Below, in pieces: positions 22,801 through 35,936 of a DNA stretch of 64,000 nt. The stretch covers positions 22,272,675 through 22,336,674 of the forward strand of contig NC_135560.1 in NCBI RefSeq assembly GCF_964340395.1, given 5' to 3'. The DNA is from Glandiceps talaboti (Eukaryota; Hemichordata; Enteropneusta; Spengelidae). The position numbers and the translations under genes were made by a program. The notes below the pieces were generated by a model. The model ran no database searches and was not told the DNA's origin. It was given only the letters and a program-made list of their open reading frames with translations. Numbering within the stretch: the stretch's first letter is position 1; each line of letters begins with the position of its first letter.

Positions 22801-25110
22801 ACTTTAATACTCGTCTGATTCAGAAATAAAATCAATTATAGAGATTGTCTAATTTAATCTTACGGCCATTATATCACTGTTTGTTTCCGAATGAGTTTAA
22901 AGTATATTTACACTCTCTGTTATACAAGCCTAGCATTTGGGTGTTTGAAACACAAATAATCCTTGTTTGAAACACAGGCATATAATATTCATTCGGAATA
23001 CTCCATGCAGTAAGAGCGACGACAGACAGACGAAATTCATTGAGATGACAATTATACAATGTTAACTGAACGTTAACGTAAAAATAAGTTATAATATTAA
23101 ACTTTGGTAACATATCTTCACAAACGGGCCATTCTTTGATTTACACTAGTCGTACCTCAGTGACGTCATCAGGTCTAGTATATAGTGAAACTTTATAAAA
23201 ATCAAAATATCAAAATATAGCCAATACGTTTTTTCTGATGTAACACGTGATGTCAAGCTGTGCATTGACTGATCACTAACTGCTATCTTAGCCTTTAAAG
23301 AAGTTATCAATAGGCCATCTGAGATGATTATCAGTAATGGGATCATGGCAAAACAACATAAAGATAGATATTTTCCGTCTCTGTCTCTGTGTACACATTT
23401 CACTTTGCGTGATTCAGATACGTGATTTACGTTCAGTCAAGGATGAAATAATAAATGTGTAATTCTATCATAAGATTGAGTTTGAACGAGAGATAAGCCA
23501 CATTAATTTTTTTAATGTTGTGACACGCACACAATGGCCACATTGGTAAGAAAGTCTGCTAAATTTGACAACTTGAAATAATGTGAAAATCGTATTCTAT
23601 AATGATAGATTGAATTTTCCACTGAGATATCCTATTAATTTAAAAATGAAAAACAGAAATAAATTTTGTGTTATCTGATTGAAAATACTACAAATCATCA
23701 TATTATTAATGAATGTATGTAGCTGTGTTCACAAATGGAAATAATTCCATTGTCTTTCCTTTTGAATTTTTAGAACAATGATAAAATTTGTCTTTTATTG
23801 CTAATAAATGTCAACTAAGAATGATAAGGTAATGATGACTTATTTTTGTGATAATTACGAAGTGCCATGAAATATGTTAACATTTGCAAGCGCAATCACG
23901 TTGGATTTTCATCAACAACAAAAGAATCCAATTTGACATTAAACGAGTTAGATTAGTAATTATCAGAATATGGTTCAAAATAATATGACACAATCATATG
24001 ATTGTAAATGTACCTGTTTTTATAAAATATGACATTTCCATAAGATTCTCCGGAAGTAAATTTAATAGGTTATATGCTTCATTATCTTTGTTTTTTAAAA
24101 CATCGCTGTTTGGATCATTTGTACCACTCCAATTAAATGCGCCTGTAAAATTTTGAATATTCCAGAATGAGATACTCAATCAGTTTGAAACCAAAATCTA
24201 TTAACCTATCAACCATGTGTGGAAGCTACAGAACTGGACCTGTACAATAAGGAAATAAAAAAATGAAATGCCATTGCCCGCCAAATTTTAGGAATGTCTA
24301 CGTATCCACAGGGAATAACCTAAGATTCATTTATATCTTGAAGGTCCTTTAGGAATATGGCTTGGATTTCTATTAAGAAGGTACTAGTATTAAGAGATAA
24401 CGATCAATAACGCACATTCCCAGCTGAATGTATATTCATTTGAATACCCCCTATATAACCTTTTCAGAATCATCATGCTAAATCAAACATCACGTCACCA
24501 TCTTATCATTCAACACTATGATACTAATGGTGTTGATTTAATATGGAATAACGTTTTTAACTATGAAAGCATATCAAGCTATGTCTGAAACATTATTCAA
24601 TAACTGTATAAATGATCACTGTATATATTGACAATCATAGTCTTCACATTCAGATAGTACATTCTGAACCTTCCAACTTTTCTGGACCAACATTCGCCAA
24701 CTAATTGTGCGTTATTTTCAATTATATAACGGACTGAACTAAAAATATATTTTAATCAACTAGAGCACATGTCACGTGCCTATATAGATCAACCTCAATA
24801 TGAGCACAGCGACACCTAATTTAAATATCAGGAGAAATTGAATTAATAAACAAGCAAGGATACTTCGTTACACTACATTACTTTGACACTAATTTCTGAA
24901 TATTTCTCAGCAAATTTCTTCTGTAGTACGGCCTGGTAGATAAAATGCATTTGGCAATTCTACCATGCGTACTAATACTCATATGTGTATATTTTTGAAC
25001 ATGCGAGATGTGACCTAAATTGAGTAATATTAATTGGAAAAAACACGGTATACCGAATAAATGTGTTCAATACACCCCATACACACTCACATAAAGGGAC
25101 ACAGAGATAC
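22801..25110. other. Gene-poor AT-rich stretch
   Basis: No gene, RNA or ordered repeat was recognised. ORFs on the minus strand (22874-23113, 23146-23403, 23994-24179) have no family resemblance. Confidence 0.5.
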
Positions 25111-25114
25111 AAAT

Positions 25115-25141
25115 ACACACACACACACACACACAAACACA

Positions 25142-25183
<42 letters not shown>
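25115..25183. repeat. (CA)n microsatellite with AAC interruptions
   Basis: CA dinucleotides with two CAAACACA interruptions. The Cys/Val-rich minus-strand ORF across it is an artefact of the repeat. Confidence 0.95.
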
Positions 25184-25875
25184 GACATAGGTGTACAAAT
25201 ATAACTCTTTTAAACCATATTTGATCACGGATATGGCAATTTTAACTACTTTCCATCCGAAGTCTGATTTTTAAAGCATGTTATACACCGTGTGTACTCT
25301 CCTGTATGTCTGGAATTGTAATCATCTCAGTGGTTTAACCCTCTTAACCAATAATCATTATTGTCTAAATAGATATATAAATATATTCACTAGATGAGTG
25401 AATCATACAATGTGGTTGAACGACGACTCCTTATCAAGTTGAATGGTAATCTGTCACTATCAGTTCAGTTGATGAATGATTTCCCTTGAGCATAGCGCTA
25501 GCAGTACAAGTGGATACATCTTTCACGCTATACTTCAAGGATACAGCATCAACTAAAGTCACTCTACTTTTATGCCACAAATCGTGATCCTGATTAAGTA
25601 TACGTCTTATGTTTGTATAATTAAAACTGACTGACCCTGTTAATCATGTTACAAAGGCATTGGAATGGTAATCAATCTCAATAACTTCCTTATTTGAGTC
25701 TTGGTTAATGATATCCTGCATGAGTTGTCTACTTTAGCTTCGCCGATAACTTGCAATATTGCACATTTGTAAGCAGCTCCTGGTTAAATGAAAAAGATAT
25801 GGATGTTTTTTGTTTGTTTTAAGTTAGGGTTTGTTGGCAACATGCATATTAAGAAAAGGACATCACAAGGAGAGC

Positions 25876-25930
25876 TCTTTGCCATGGATGATCCATATCT
25901 GTTCGTTTTGTAACTGTACCATAAATTGTT
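25876..25930. repeat. Repeat segment flanking the 25-base minisatellite, left copy
   Basis: TTGCCATGGATG, then CTGTTCGTTTTGTAACTGTA and CCATAAATTG recur at 27841-27900 with a few changes, in the same orientation. The translated segments also match (LPWM...C.FCNCTINC), but the surrounding frames diverge. I read this as a duplicated DNA segment, not a proven exon. Confidence 0.7.
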
Positions 25931-26132
25931 ACTTCGCATCGCTGGAAGGTTTTTTGCTATTGATGAGATGTGTTATTTATGTAGATAGAACTACATGTAA
26001 TACACATGACGATGGCAAACGTCTTTAATGTGTAAACACAAACAATGTATTTACAAAGAATGTTGCGCGTAAGACGCAATGGCCGGTGATTTAAGTTTTA
26101 AGACTAGAGATATATTTTAAATGTCACACGAA

Positions 26133-26178
26133 GAGCATGATTCAAATGGTGATATCTGAGCATGATTCAAATGGCGAC
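26133..26178. repeat. Two plus-oriented 25-base minisatellite units left of the SINE
   Basis: GAGCATGATTCAAATGGTGA is repeated twice, separated from the main array by inverted units and the tRNA-like segment. Confidence 0.9.
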
Positions 26179-26182
26179 TTGG

Positions 26183-26255
26183 ACATCACCATTTGAATCA
26201 TGCTCAGATATCACCATTTGAATCATGCTCAGATATCACCATTTGAATCTTGCCC
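26183..26255. repeat. Three inverted 25-base minisatellite units
   Basis: ATCACCATTTGAATCATGCT, the reverse complement of the main array unit, occurs three times. The last (26238-26255) reads GAATCTTGCCC and merges into the tRNA-derived SINE body. Confidence 0.92.
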
Positions 26256-26358
26256 AAGGACTTTAGCCACTCAGAAACAAACAGCAGGCAGCGACAGGAC
26301 TCGAACCTGCAACCTGTAGATTCCAAACCGGTCACGCTAACCATTCACCCATCATGAC
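26250..26358 (-). mobile_element. tRNA-derived SINE embedded in the minisatellite
   Basis: On the minus strand a tRNA-like head has an A box TGGTTAGCGTG (26343-26333) and a perfect B box GGTTCGAGTCC (26307-26297), with a T-arm stem around it. The anticodon arm does not fold cleanly and the acceptor ends do not pair, so it is not a working tRNA. Downstream come CTGAGTGGCTAAAGTCCTTG and GGCAAGATTCAAATGGTGAT, so the SINE body runs directly into the 25-base repeat unit. Confidence 0.72.
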
Positions 26359-26360
26359 TC

Positions 26361-27218
26361 CATATCTGAGCATGATTCAAATGGTGATGTCTGAGTATGA
26401 TTCAAATGGTGATGTCTGAGCATGATTCAAATGGTGATATCTGAGCATGATTCAAATGGTGATGTCTGAGCATGATTCAAATGGTGATGTCTGAGCATGA
26501 TTCAAATGGTGATGTCTGAGCATGATTCAAATGGTGATGTCTGAGCATGATTCAAATGGTCATATCTGAGCATGATTCAAATGGTGATGTCTGAGCATGA
26601 TTCAAATGGTGATATCTGAGCATGATTCAAATGGTGATATCTGAGCATGATTCAAATGGTGATATCTGAGCATGATTCAAATGGTGATGTCTGAGCATGA
26701 TTCAAATGGTGATGTCTGAGCATGATTCAAATGGTGATGTCTGAGCATGATTCAAATGGTCATATCTGAGCATGATTCAAATGGTGATGTCTGAGCATGA
26801 TTCAAATGGTGATATCTGAGCATGATTCAAATGGTGATATCTGAGCATGATTCAAATGGTGATGTCTGAGCATGATTCAAATGGTGATATCTGAGCATGA
26901 TTCAAATGGTGATGTCAGAGCATGATTCAAATGGTGATGTCTGAGCATGATTCAAATGGTCATATCTGAGCATGATTCAAATGGTCATATCTGAGCATGA
27001 TTCAAATGGTGATGTCTGAGCATGATTCAAATGGTGATGTCTGAGCATGATTCAAATGGTGATATCTGAGCATGATTCAAATGGTGATGTCTGAGCATGA
27101 TTCAAATGGTGATGTCTGAGCATGATTCAAATGGTGATATCTGAGCATGATTCAAATGGTGATGTCTGAGCATGATTCAAATGGTGATATCTGAGCATGA
27201 TTCAAATGGTGATATCTG
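26361..27218. repeat. 25-base minisatellite array, about 34 units
   Basis: The unit is CTGAGCATGATTCAAATGG plus TGATGT. Variants end GATGT, GATAT or CATAT. The rare CATAT variant falls at 26561, 26761 and 26961 (and again at 26986), showing an eight-unit, 200-base higher-order period. The units are contiguous with no spacers, so this is not a CRISPR array. Confidence 0.98.
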
Positions 27219-27840
27219 CTGCAATGTTGATGTTGATGTTGATATATAGTCTTCATTTGCCTAATGTAAAGAATACAATCGTTATAGTCACGTTTGCAGA
27301 TAACTACTCCATGTAGTCCATTGTTGTCAGATACAATTAATAAAATCGTCATAGTCAAGTTGACACTCGACTTCACTATTCATTACATAGCCAAGGTTGC
27401 GAACTTGACTAGTAAGGTTTTAATAATCATCACACGGTTCGTCTGGGGATTTTAATTTCCCGTTCTACATATCGAAGGTTAAGGTCAAAGTACATAATGT
27501 ATGGTTGTGATGAGAGTCGTTTAGAAGGTGATGATAGATAAACGTGGCATTGACATTGCCATCACTTTGTATTGCGCTATAAGCACTAGATCGATTATAC
27601 AGTGAATGAATAGAACTTGAAGGCTGAAGTGGTGTACTTTAACGTTACCATGTTTTTAGGCATGCCTCATAAGCCGTGACAAGTTGCGTCCACTCCTTCA
27701 ACTGCTATGAAATGTCACAATCTATAAGCCTGATGACACCGTTAACGCTTTTTGATTTGTATGATTATAGCTGTGTTGAAGTGTACGTCCTCTCTATCTG
27801 GTTTAGGAGATTTCATTGTAGCCAAAGGAGTTGGCACACT

Positions 27841-27900
27841 TTGTCACGGATTGCCATGGATGGTTTATAACTGTTTGTTTTGTAACTGTACCATAAATTG
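27841..27900. repeat. Repeat segment flanking the 25-base minisatellite, right copy
   Basis: Partner of 25876-25930. It shares TTGCCATGGATG and TTGTTTTGTAACTGTACCAT. Overlapping plus-strand ORFs at 27676-27870, 27752-27964 and 27906-28181 are not supported as genes. Confidence 0.7.
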
Positions 27901-28692
27901 CAACGTTGTTAGAAAAGTTCCAGACATTGTATCGTTTACATCATACCATCAATATGCAATGTAATGTGTATTTTATAGCATACTTAAAACCTGTGATGAC
28001 ATGCAGTCTTCTTATAAAACTATACTACGTCTCACATGAGACTATCATTGCAGTTAAAGAGATTTCTAAAACCAAACATTATCTAGTTAATATGTGTGTT
28101 AATATGCATTGCCTGTGTGAGGTCGGCCCATTTATGTATCATAGGCTTCCATTGAAATGTGTGGGTTTTTTAAAAAAATGACTCTGTATATTCAAACATA
28201 GCTTCTAAAGTTCATGTCTTGTGTACACGTGATTGATTGTAGGTGAGCATGAAATAAGGTTTAGACAACCGTATAAGTGTTATCATATGTCGGTCGTGTG
28301 TTTTCCTGAATTGTCATCGCCATTGAAGTTCAAATAAGCATGGAACGGTATAATTGTAGTAAACGACGATAGTGTGTGTCTTATATTTTAGACGACACAT
28401 TTACAATCCTACTTTTTACAGTTTAGTAGTCAGGATTCCCAAGAGACAAGGAAGCGACCCATTCCAGTTTGTGATTACGAATGTCTACGTGAACGAAATT
28501 TATTTTCTCAGGAAAACAAAGTACTTTTCAAAAATAGTATGATAAATGTTTAATCCAGTTACCTGATGGATGATAACAACGAATCGTCACTAGTATAAAA
28601 CTGACGTAACCTTCTTTTGAAATTAGAGATAGTTACGATAAATTATAATTAGTGATCACGAAAGGCTCCATCTGCAATATAATCTTTTGAAA

Positions 28693-28838
28693 TTATATAA
28701 AACCGACTTATAAAAATCAATAAAAACTACCAGTGTGTTCCTAAAATCAAAATGATATTTTACGTTTTATATAAAACTGACTTATAAAAATCAATAAAAA
28801 CTACCTGTGTGTTCCTAAAATCAAAATGATATTTTATA
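28693..28838. repeat. 74-base tandem duplication
   Basis: TTATATAAAAC-GACTTATAA, AAATCAATAAAAACTACC and GTGTGTTCCTAAAATCAAAA are repeated once with a 74-base period and only a few differences. Confidence 0.92.
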
Positions 28839-29301
28839 TGAATATTAAAACTAATTTAAAGATGAAGTCAAAAATGAATTGAAATGACAGTCTTGATAAA
28901 GATATACTTATATCCAATTCTCAGAAAAATAATGAAATTCTTAATATTAGCTAACGCATATAAATGACGTGATTAGTGCCGTCAAGTCCACTTAGGAAAA
29001 ATGATTTCATGTACTTTGTTTATATGGAGTTTAATGTCGTTGTAATTAGGTTTTCTTTTTAATTATTGCATTTCTTTTTACGTTGTGACATTTTCCAAGG
29101 CTGTAAGGAAAGGTAATTGTAAGATAATGATAGTTATTTATTATGATGACATTTAAAATGATAATCATGTAATTAATTCACCAAACACTTGGTAGGTCCC
29201 GAAACCTTCAAAATTTTTGTAATTATGTAATAATATATATTTTTTTTCTTTTTTCACCAGTCCAAAACTTACTTTATAAGCATTGCGTGCTCAGCAAAAG
29301 G

Positions 29302-29503
29302 TTGGCGGTGGCCGAGCGGTTAGCTCGTGCGCCTCTTACCTCTGCAGCCTGGGTTCAAACCCGCCAGGTTTCGGCTGGGTAGAGTGTTGTTCAGTTTGAC
29401 TCTACCGTACTCCGGTTTCTTCCTGTACTAACACTGAACTAAATGAGCCTATAAATGGGACTAGCTCCTGTTGGTTATCCGATAAATAAATAAATAAATA
29501 AAC
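29302..29503 (+). mobile_element. tRNA-derived SINE with (AAAT)n tail
   Basis: The head resembles a class II (Leu/Ser-type) tRNA: GGCGGTGGCCGAGCGGTTAG with A box TGGCCGAGCGG (29309-29319) and B box GGTTCAAACCC (29352-29362). These are internal RNA polymerase III promoter elements. A body of about 120 bases follows (TCTACCGTACTCCGGTTTCT, CCTATAAATGGGACTAGCTC). The element closes with an (AAAT)n tail at 29482-29503. Flanking target duplications are not clear. Confidence 0.85.
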
Positions 29504-30305
29504 TAAATGAAAGGGACAGTTTGAGAAAGCCTAAAGAGGCAAAACTTTACTTATTAGTAATTATAACCCTTGGTTGTATAACTAATACAGAGTTTGTTTC
29601 TTGATTTGGCATTGGTTAAATACAAAATAAGACTCGGCAGGAGAAGCATGCCCGATACTGCAAATAAAGTCGACCTTTGAACCAAGTTGAACAATATCTT
29701 TAAAAGAACAAGAAACATATAAATCTTCAGATTTGAAGATAACCAAGAAAGTTCAAGACTGTTAGTAAAATGCCTTTTGTTTTAATTAAACTTATCATAT
29801 ATGCTGAAATAAATGACCTTGGGGTCACATCAGATCGTTATCCTCATTTACTAGGCGATTCATGTCTCGCCTCTCGGTGATTACACATGAAGGCTCTGTA
29901 GTATACATTCCATGCTTTGTGTTTCGCTGTGTATATGACCAGTCGGGTTTGTAGATCGACTAGTTGTCTCTTGTCGTCACAGCCAAAGAACATTCTAAAA
30001 TTCTTAATAAACAAATGCTGAAAGAAGTACTAGTAGAGTGATCAATTTTTATCAAAACCTATCTGTTAATTAATTTATCCTTTCCAAATGAGTACCCAGA
30101 TAATACTGTTGATTCTTTACTAATTTTATATCAACATTAGCCTATAGCACCCAAGGTCTTATTCTGTTTGAAAGTTCATGCAAAATATTTTGTGATACCA
30201 CATACCTTGGCATTGTGTTTATAACGTAAGATACATCTGCTATTCTTCTAAACTATTCTATTTAGATTCTATCGAATATTAACACAAGTTGACTGGGACA
30301 CACTA
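29504..30305. other. Gene-poor stretch between SINE and 41-base array
   Basis: No gene, RNA or repeat was recognised. Confidence 0.5.
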
Positions 30306-30852
30306 TTAGTATTGTCAGGGTATATCTACACTGACTGACTCCACGACTAGTATTGTCAGGGTATATCTACACTGACTGACTCCACGACTGGTATCGTCAG
30401 GGTATATCTACACTGACTGACTCCACGACTAGTATTGTCAGGGTATATCTACACTGACTGACTCCACGACTGGTATCGTCAGGGTATATCTACACTGACT
30501 GACTCCACGACTAGTATTGTCAGGGTATATCTACACTGTCTGACTCCACGGCTAGCATCGTCAGGGTATATCTACACTGACTGACTCCACGGCTAGCATC
30601 GTCAGGGTATATCTACACTGACTGACTCCACGACTAGTATCGTCAGGGTATATCTACACTGACTGACTCCACGGCTAGCATCGTCAGGGTATATCTACAC
30701 TGACTGACTCCACGACTAGTATCGTCAGGGTATATCTACACTGACTGACTCCACGACTGGTATCGTCAGGGTATATCTACACTGACTGACTCCACGGCTA
30801 GTATCATAGTATCGTCAGGGTATATCTACAGTGACTGAATCCACGACTGGTA
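30306..30852. repeat. 41-base minisatellite, about 13 units
   Basis: The unit is GTATTGTCAGGGTATATCTA plus CACTGACTGACTCCACGACT plus A. Variants at the joint (TAGTATTG, TGGTATCG, TAGCATCG) partly alternate, suggesting duplication in pairs. The last units are diverged. Confidence 0.97.
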
Positions 30853-33788
30853 AATCAGAGCCTTACCAACTTGTTTTTTTCCTATGGTCATGAATACAAA
30901 AGCCAAATTATCCTTGCATCAGTGATTTGTGTCCGTTGTAACATCATTTGATTTCGTAAAAAGAATCGTGACTTGATAACGAATATTGCACACTGTAGTA
31001 TACAAAATGGTGACTCACCTGGGTTATCAATCAGTTCTTTCAAATGGGAATACAGTGACGTCTTTACGCACTTGGATGTGGAGATGTGTACATTGTCACA
31101 GGTTACTGGTTCACTTTTGTTCTAAACACTTTATAGCCAGGACTCTTGAATAAGGATACTAAAAATAACAGTCCAACTATCGCGCGCGAGGACTGCAAAT
31201 ATATACAAATGTGTTTGTTTCTGAATGTGTAACCAGCATAAACACACTCACATTGTAATACCCAGGATCACGTGACATACATAATTCACTTGTTCAAATA
31301 AGATTGTCAGTGAACATTCATTTTTCATACCCAGTTATTGACTTTAGGATATAAATATATACAGATATATGTTTTTGTCAGAAGTCGAAAATGCCTTCCT
31401 GGCGTTTGAACTGCCAGATCACAAAAATGGCTTTAGAGCTCCTATAGTCCCCTGGTAAGAGTCACATTCTGTGAGGTAATCATAGCAGAAGTGGACCAAT
31501 GACATGTGATAGTTCAGATATCTTCACATCCAGGGAGGTAAAGACAACGATTTGCTCCAAGGTGAAGGAACTGATGACTTCTTTATAATAGAGTGTGGAA
31601 CCAGATTTTTTTAATAAACACATTCGTTATCAAATCAGTTTGGAGACGGATTCTATGTCCAAAATCAAAAAGAGGATGGTTTTTGGCTTTGTCATGGCCA
31701 AAGGAAAAGCTGGCGAGGCTTTACTTTACTGGCCATAAAGTTAGTCGATATATCGCATCAATACTTACGTGTAACGTAATAGTGTGTCCTCACCAACATG
31801 GATTTGTATAAAAAGTACTCAAAGTACGTGACGTGCCAATGATTGATCTATAGCTCTGAGAGGACTGGAATCAAATGGTTGTGAATGAGTTTTATCTTGA
31901 AAGGGACTGTAAAAACTACGGTATCGAATTGACATGGATGTCTGTACAGATGTTACTTTTGCAATACAAGATATACAAGGTTATATTACTTGGTCAACAT
32001 CGGATCGATAAACTGCTAGCAGACATAGTTCACAACTCACAATGTTTTTATTGCTCAAGAAACAAACTATTTTAATAAAAGGAAAAAAAACTTGTCTAGT
32101 TCACTGTACATAGTACATGATACGCTAAACAATACATGGCCAACAATTCTCGACAAGGACCAACAGCTCAGACAGGCTATTAGTAATTTTGACCAATGAT
32201 ATTGCACATTGGTAGGGAAGGTACATTCTAATATCATTAAATCAAAACAGAGCAGTGACCTTTTAAAAATATACCTTACATGTCTCAGCGGTAATAATTT
32301 CACCGTTTGAAGTCACAAGAGAAAAATGTACTTACAACGTTTGCCATCATTCCACACATCACTGCAAACGAAGGCAGTTTCGATTCTTGAAACTATCATT
32401 AAACATCTCTATTAAAAAACCCATGTCGACACAGTTGAATTCAAAACCTTATACGTTCACAGTTGATTACTATCTGGGGGCATCATGTCGTGTGCTTTGC
32501 CATGAATTTAATCTTAAAAGCTTCCCTGTGCATTTAAGGTAAACAATCAAACCACTCTTCACTTATCGTTAAATCTTTTAAAAACACAAAAAAGGCATCA
32601 TGTCGAATGGATAGTAAACCTGGCTTGCATTTATAATTTTGACAGCCTGATAAAACGTAATAGTATCGTATGTTGTATTAGCTGTAACAGCCGGAGATCA
32701 ACTCTTCGTGATACATTTTGCTAGAAATTGTTATCGTACATGGATGTATAAATCTAACAAGTTATCGATTTTATTTTGATTGTCACATGATGGAATTTAT
32801 CGAGAACGACTGAACAGACATCTATTTTTTCTTCTATGAAAGCTTTTTAATTATGATGTCACTGTGTCCAACCTTTGCAGATTATTATCATTCAAGTCGC
32901 TTGTGACGTTTACTTTTTCCATTAATTTAAATAGCGTTGAAAGGAATTTTATTGATCTGACTGCGTATGCCCAGCCTTCCAGGTATAGAGTTCATACAGA
33001 TTGTGATTTAATATGAACAAACAACAATTGTTAAACGACATATTACAACTATTGTATCGTCATGGTAGTTGTTATTTCTCTACCACCACCATCATTAGAA
33101 GCATTGAAATATAGCAAGGAAACATTTCCCCCCACTCATGGTTCTAAGCTATGTACCATAGGTACTTGCTAGAATAGTTCTTGTCGTGGAACGATTCTAC
33201 AAATGAATGGATATTTCGATTTTAACTGAACACATATTTATTGTACGTGTCAGAGGCCCCTAATGTACAGGCACATATCCTGGAGGAAAATTGATAGAAG
33301 ATGTTGACATTTTGAGAAATGAGTTAAAAAAGGAAATCCATCTTCACTTTTCATTACACCTATTAAAGCGGAATGTAAGAGAAGAAATAACTTTGAAACA
33401 AACTGCTCTGAGCTTTTTGTGTATGTCAGTCCAGCTGATTACACATTTTTTCTGATATGTCAAATGGTGAGTTTGGTACACGCTATAAAGTTAGTATAAG
33501 AATATGTCTTTGATTTTGTGTATCTGTCAAACAATTTCAAAGTCATGGCATTATCCAATGTATATCAATTTGCCTTTTATGTGTCAACCACTTTTCATGA
33601 AATCAATGTTTTGAAAGTCGATGATACCCACATTACCTTACGGCCCCCAGTAGTAAGCGAACGTCGACAAACTTTACGTGATAACTGAATGTCCACAATT
33701 TCCTTGATGATATTTTAATCCTATGACAAGGTTTAAGAGTAAAGTGTTATCTCATGATGGCAAATTGCTGGTTGTATATATTCCTGTT
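30853..33788. other. Gene-poor stretch
   Basis: ORFs at 31593-31811, 31875-32075 and 32067-32303 show no family resemblance. No repeat was recognised. Confidence 0.5.
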
Positions 33789-34028
33789 CTATTCCGATTC
33801 CACGGAATAGCTTATTTGCAGGATCACAGATCCGTAGAAATAGGTTTCCGTTGATACCTGGCCTGGATACAAGCACGTCAGCGCTGACACAACGGTGTGA
33901 TAACTGACAGTTGCGACTGTAGTCTCTGGAGCACCTATACTATTGGCAAGCGTTACACATGATAGAAGTTTCAAGCAAATGATGACAATATTTGTGTAAA
34001 CGTTGACACTATCATATAAACATGTCAC
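33789..34028 (-). CDS. Unassigned ORF, possible secreted-protein exon
   Basis: A 79-codon ORF begins Met-Thr-Cys-Leu and has a hydrophobic stretch (NIVIICLKLLSCVTLA) followed by a Thr/Val/Ser-rich segment with one Cys. This could be a signal peptide and start of a secreted protein, with a donor-like CCAG-GTATCA inside. I recognise no family and see no partner exons. It may be a chance ORF. Confidence 0.15.
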   Translation of the reverse strand: MTCLYDSVNVYTNIVIICLKLLSCVTLANSIGAPETTVATVSYHTVVSALTCLYPGQVSTETYFYGSVILQISYSVESE

Positions 34029-35505
34029 GATGATCTAATTTAAATGGCAAAGAGCTTATTCGGTTTGCAATTAGTAAACATGTTTCATAGACTAGTCTGC
34101 AATATACTTAATTAATTAAAACAGATCATCACCCTCAAAATGTCGCTAGTGTCACTGTACGCCATAAAGACAAGGTGTTTAGAAACCTAATATGCAAAAT
34201 AATCCAAGCTGGAAGTTAAATTTTGTACCAAGTACGGAGAACTATGGTATTTAAGTGTAACTGATTTCATTCAAATCTTGCGCAAAGATGATATAGAACA
34301 TTAAACACTATGCAGAATTATTTTGATGCTCACATCACTATCTAGATATTTGAATAATAAGTGGTACGTTATGACATGGTGGGACACGTGAACATGACTG
34401 TCTTGGGTGTCCTGGTTTGGTTACATACTTATGGAATTATGATGTTCAAATACTCAGTGTAACATAATAGTTTTTGCTCATAGCGTTCCATTTTGATTTT
34501 GACAGTAACTGTTTTGATCAAACGCCCAAATCGTACATATTTGTATACTATTTATAACATGAAAGTATTATTTTAAGTGAATAACACCGGCAATATTCCT
34601 TTTGCCTTGTACCTGTTGATAGTCACAATTCTAGCTTTCAAAATGTCAAAATCAAGCAATGGCGTGCATATCACAATGGCTATGTAATAGGGAGAAATAC
34701 GTGATATTCCTTCAGGGGAAGTCGTAAATGTGAAATAGCTAAAACACATTTTCTTTGCATTTGTTATCTGGTTGTGTCTTCTACAAAACCATCTTCATGT
34801 TACACACGACATATGATAATATCTGACACGCCCACCCAGGATTTGGCATGCTCAGTGTATGACGTCATCAAATGTGATTGAGATTATAAAAATAATGCTT
34901 TTGAACTACGACTGAAAGCAGCAAAAAATATTATATATATTAAAATCATAACCCTTCATATTTCAAATAGCTGATACCTGGTGTTAGGTTTACAGTTATT
35001 ATACTAACACCAGTATTAAGGGTCACATCTATATCCGTACATAGAATTAGGCATATTCAACAATAACCGTTCATACAATTATACATATCATGATACGCCA
35101 TCTATAATACCTGCTTATCGATATTAAAATGAAAATTAACGGTAATCATATCAGTAAAATAATGTCAATTAATGTCAGTTTGTTTTTCACAATTGACAAC
35201 TGCACTATCGAATTCATATAATTCTCATATAATCCTCATATTATTTGAACATAATCATCAATTGTCAATGTTTAACATTCGCGTAAGAAAACGGCTTCAA
35301 ATTTCTATCTGGATGTATAGAAACCCGGGTTAGCAACACGCTAGCACTTAGGTATATATATTACGAGAACCACCCGATTATTAACGTAATCAGTCATCTA
35401 TGACATACCTACATGTGTAAGTGATATCGATAGTGAATATTACATTAAACCAGACTGGTTATGAAAGTGAGTTCAGACACAGAATTGAAACCATAGTATA
35501 CAATC
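34029..35505. other. Gene-poor stretch
   Basis: The only structure noted is a short inverted repeat at about 34977-35012 (CTGGTGTTAG / CTAACACCAG). No gene was recognised. Confidence 0.5.
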
Positions 35506-35614
35506 ACTGCTGTCATACCCCTTAAGTGTATCTTCTGATGAATAAACAGATGAGCTGAAAATACATTGCTTAAATGACGAATGGTATTGGTATACTTCAA
35601 GGGGTAGCAGTTCG
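35504..35614. repeat. MITE-like inverted repeat of about 110 bases
   Basis: CACTGCTGTCATACCCCTTA-AGTGTAT on the left pairs imperfectly with the reverse complement of ATACTTCAAGGGGTAGCAGT on the right. The inverted termini are about 20 bases with a small indel. The interior is non-coding. Confidence 0.45.
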
Positions 35615-35936
35615 TGCTTGTGTCGACATTTGTGATAATTCATCACTTAATTGCTGTTGGCTAGACAAATTTATTCTGATATTTGTAATTTAATATAACT
35701 CTGGCGTCATCATCACATCCTGTATGAGAAGAACTATGTGTAGAGTGATAATTTTACATACCACAAACCTTTTTGTAGATATTACGTCATTGATTTGATC
35801 AAAGATATGCTACATATGCTTGGGAGAACAAATTCTCAGGATACAAAAAAATAAAGCGAACGAAGAAAAATATACTTTTGTGAATTATCTAATATTATAA
35901 TACAAACAATACATTTCTTCTATTCCATCCTCCACT

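Noticed and set aside
26284-26358. Functional tRNA gene on the minus strand
   Set aside because: The A and B boxes are good, but the acceptor and anticodon stems do not fold properly and SINE body sequence follows.
26361-27218. CRISPR-like array
   Set aside because: The units are contiguous with no unique spacers, in animal DNA. It is a minisatellite.
29302-29375. Functional tRNA-Leu or tRNA-Ser gene
   Set aside because: The tRNA-like head continues into a SINE body with an AAAT tail, and the acceptor stem is not closed.
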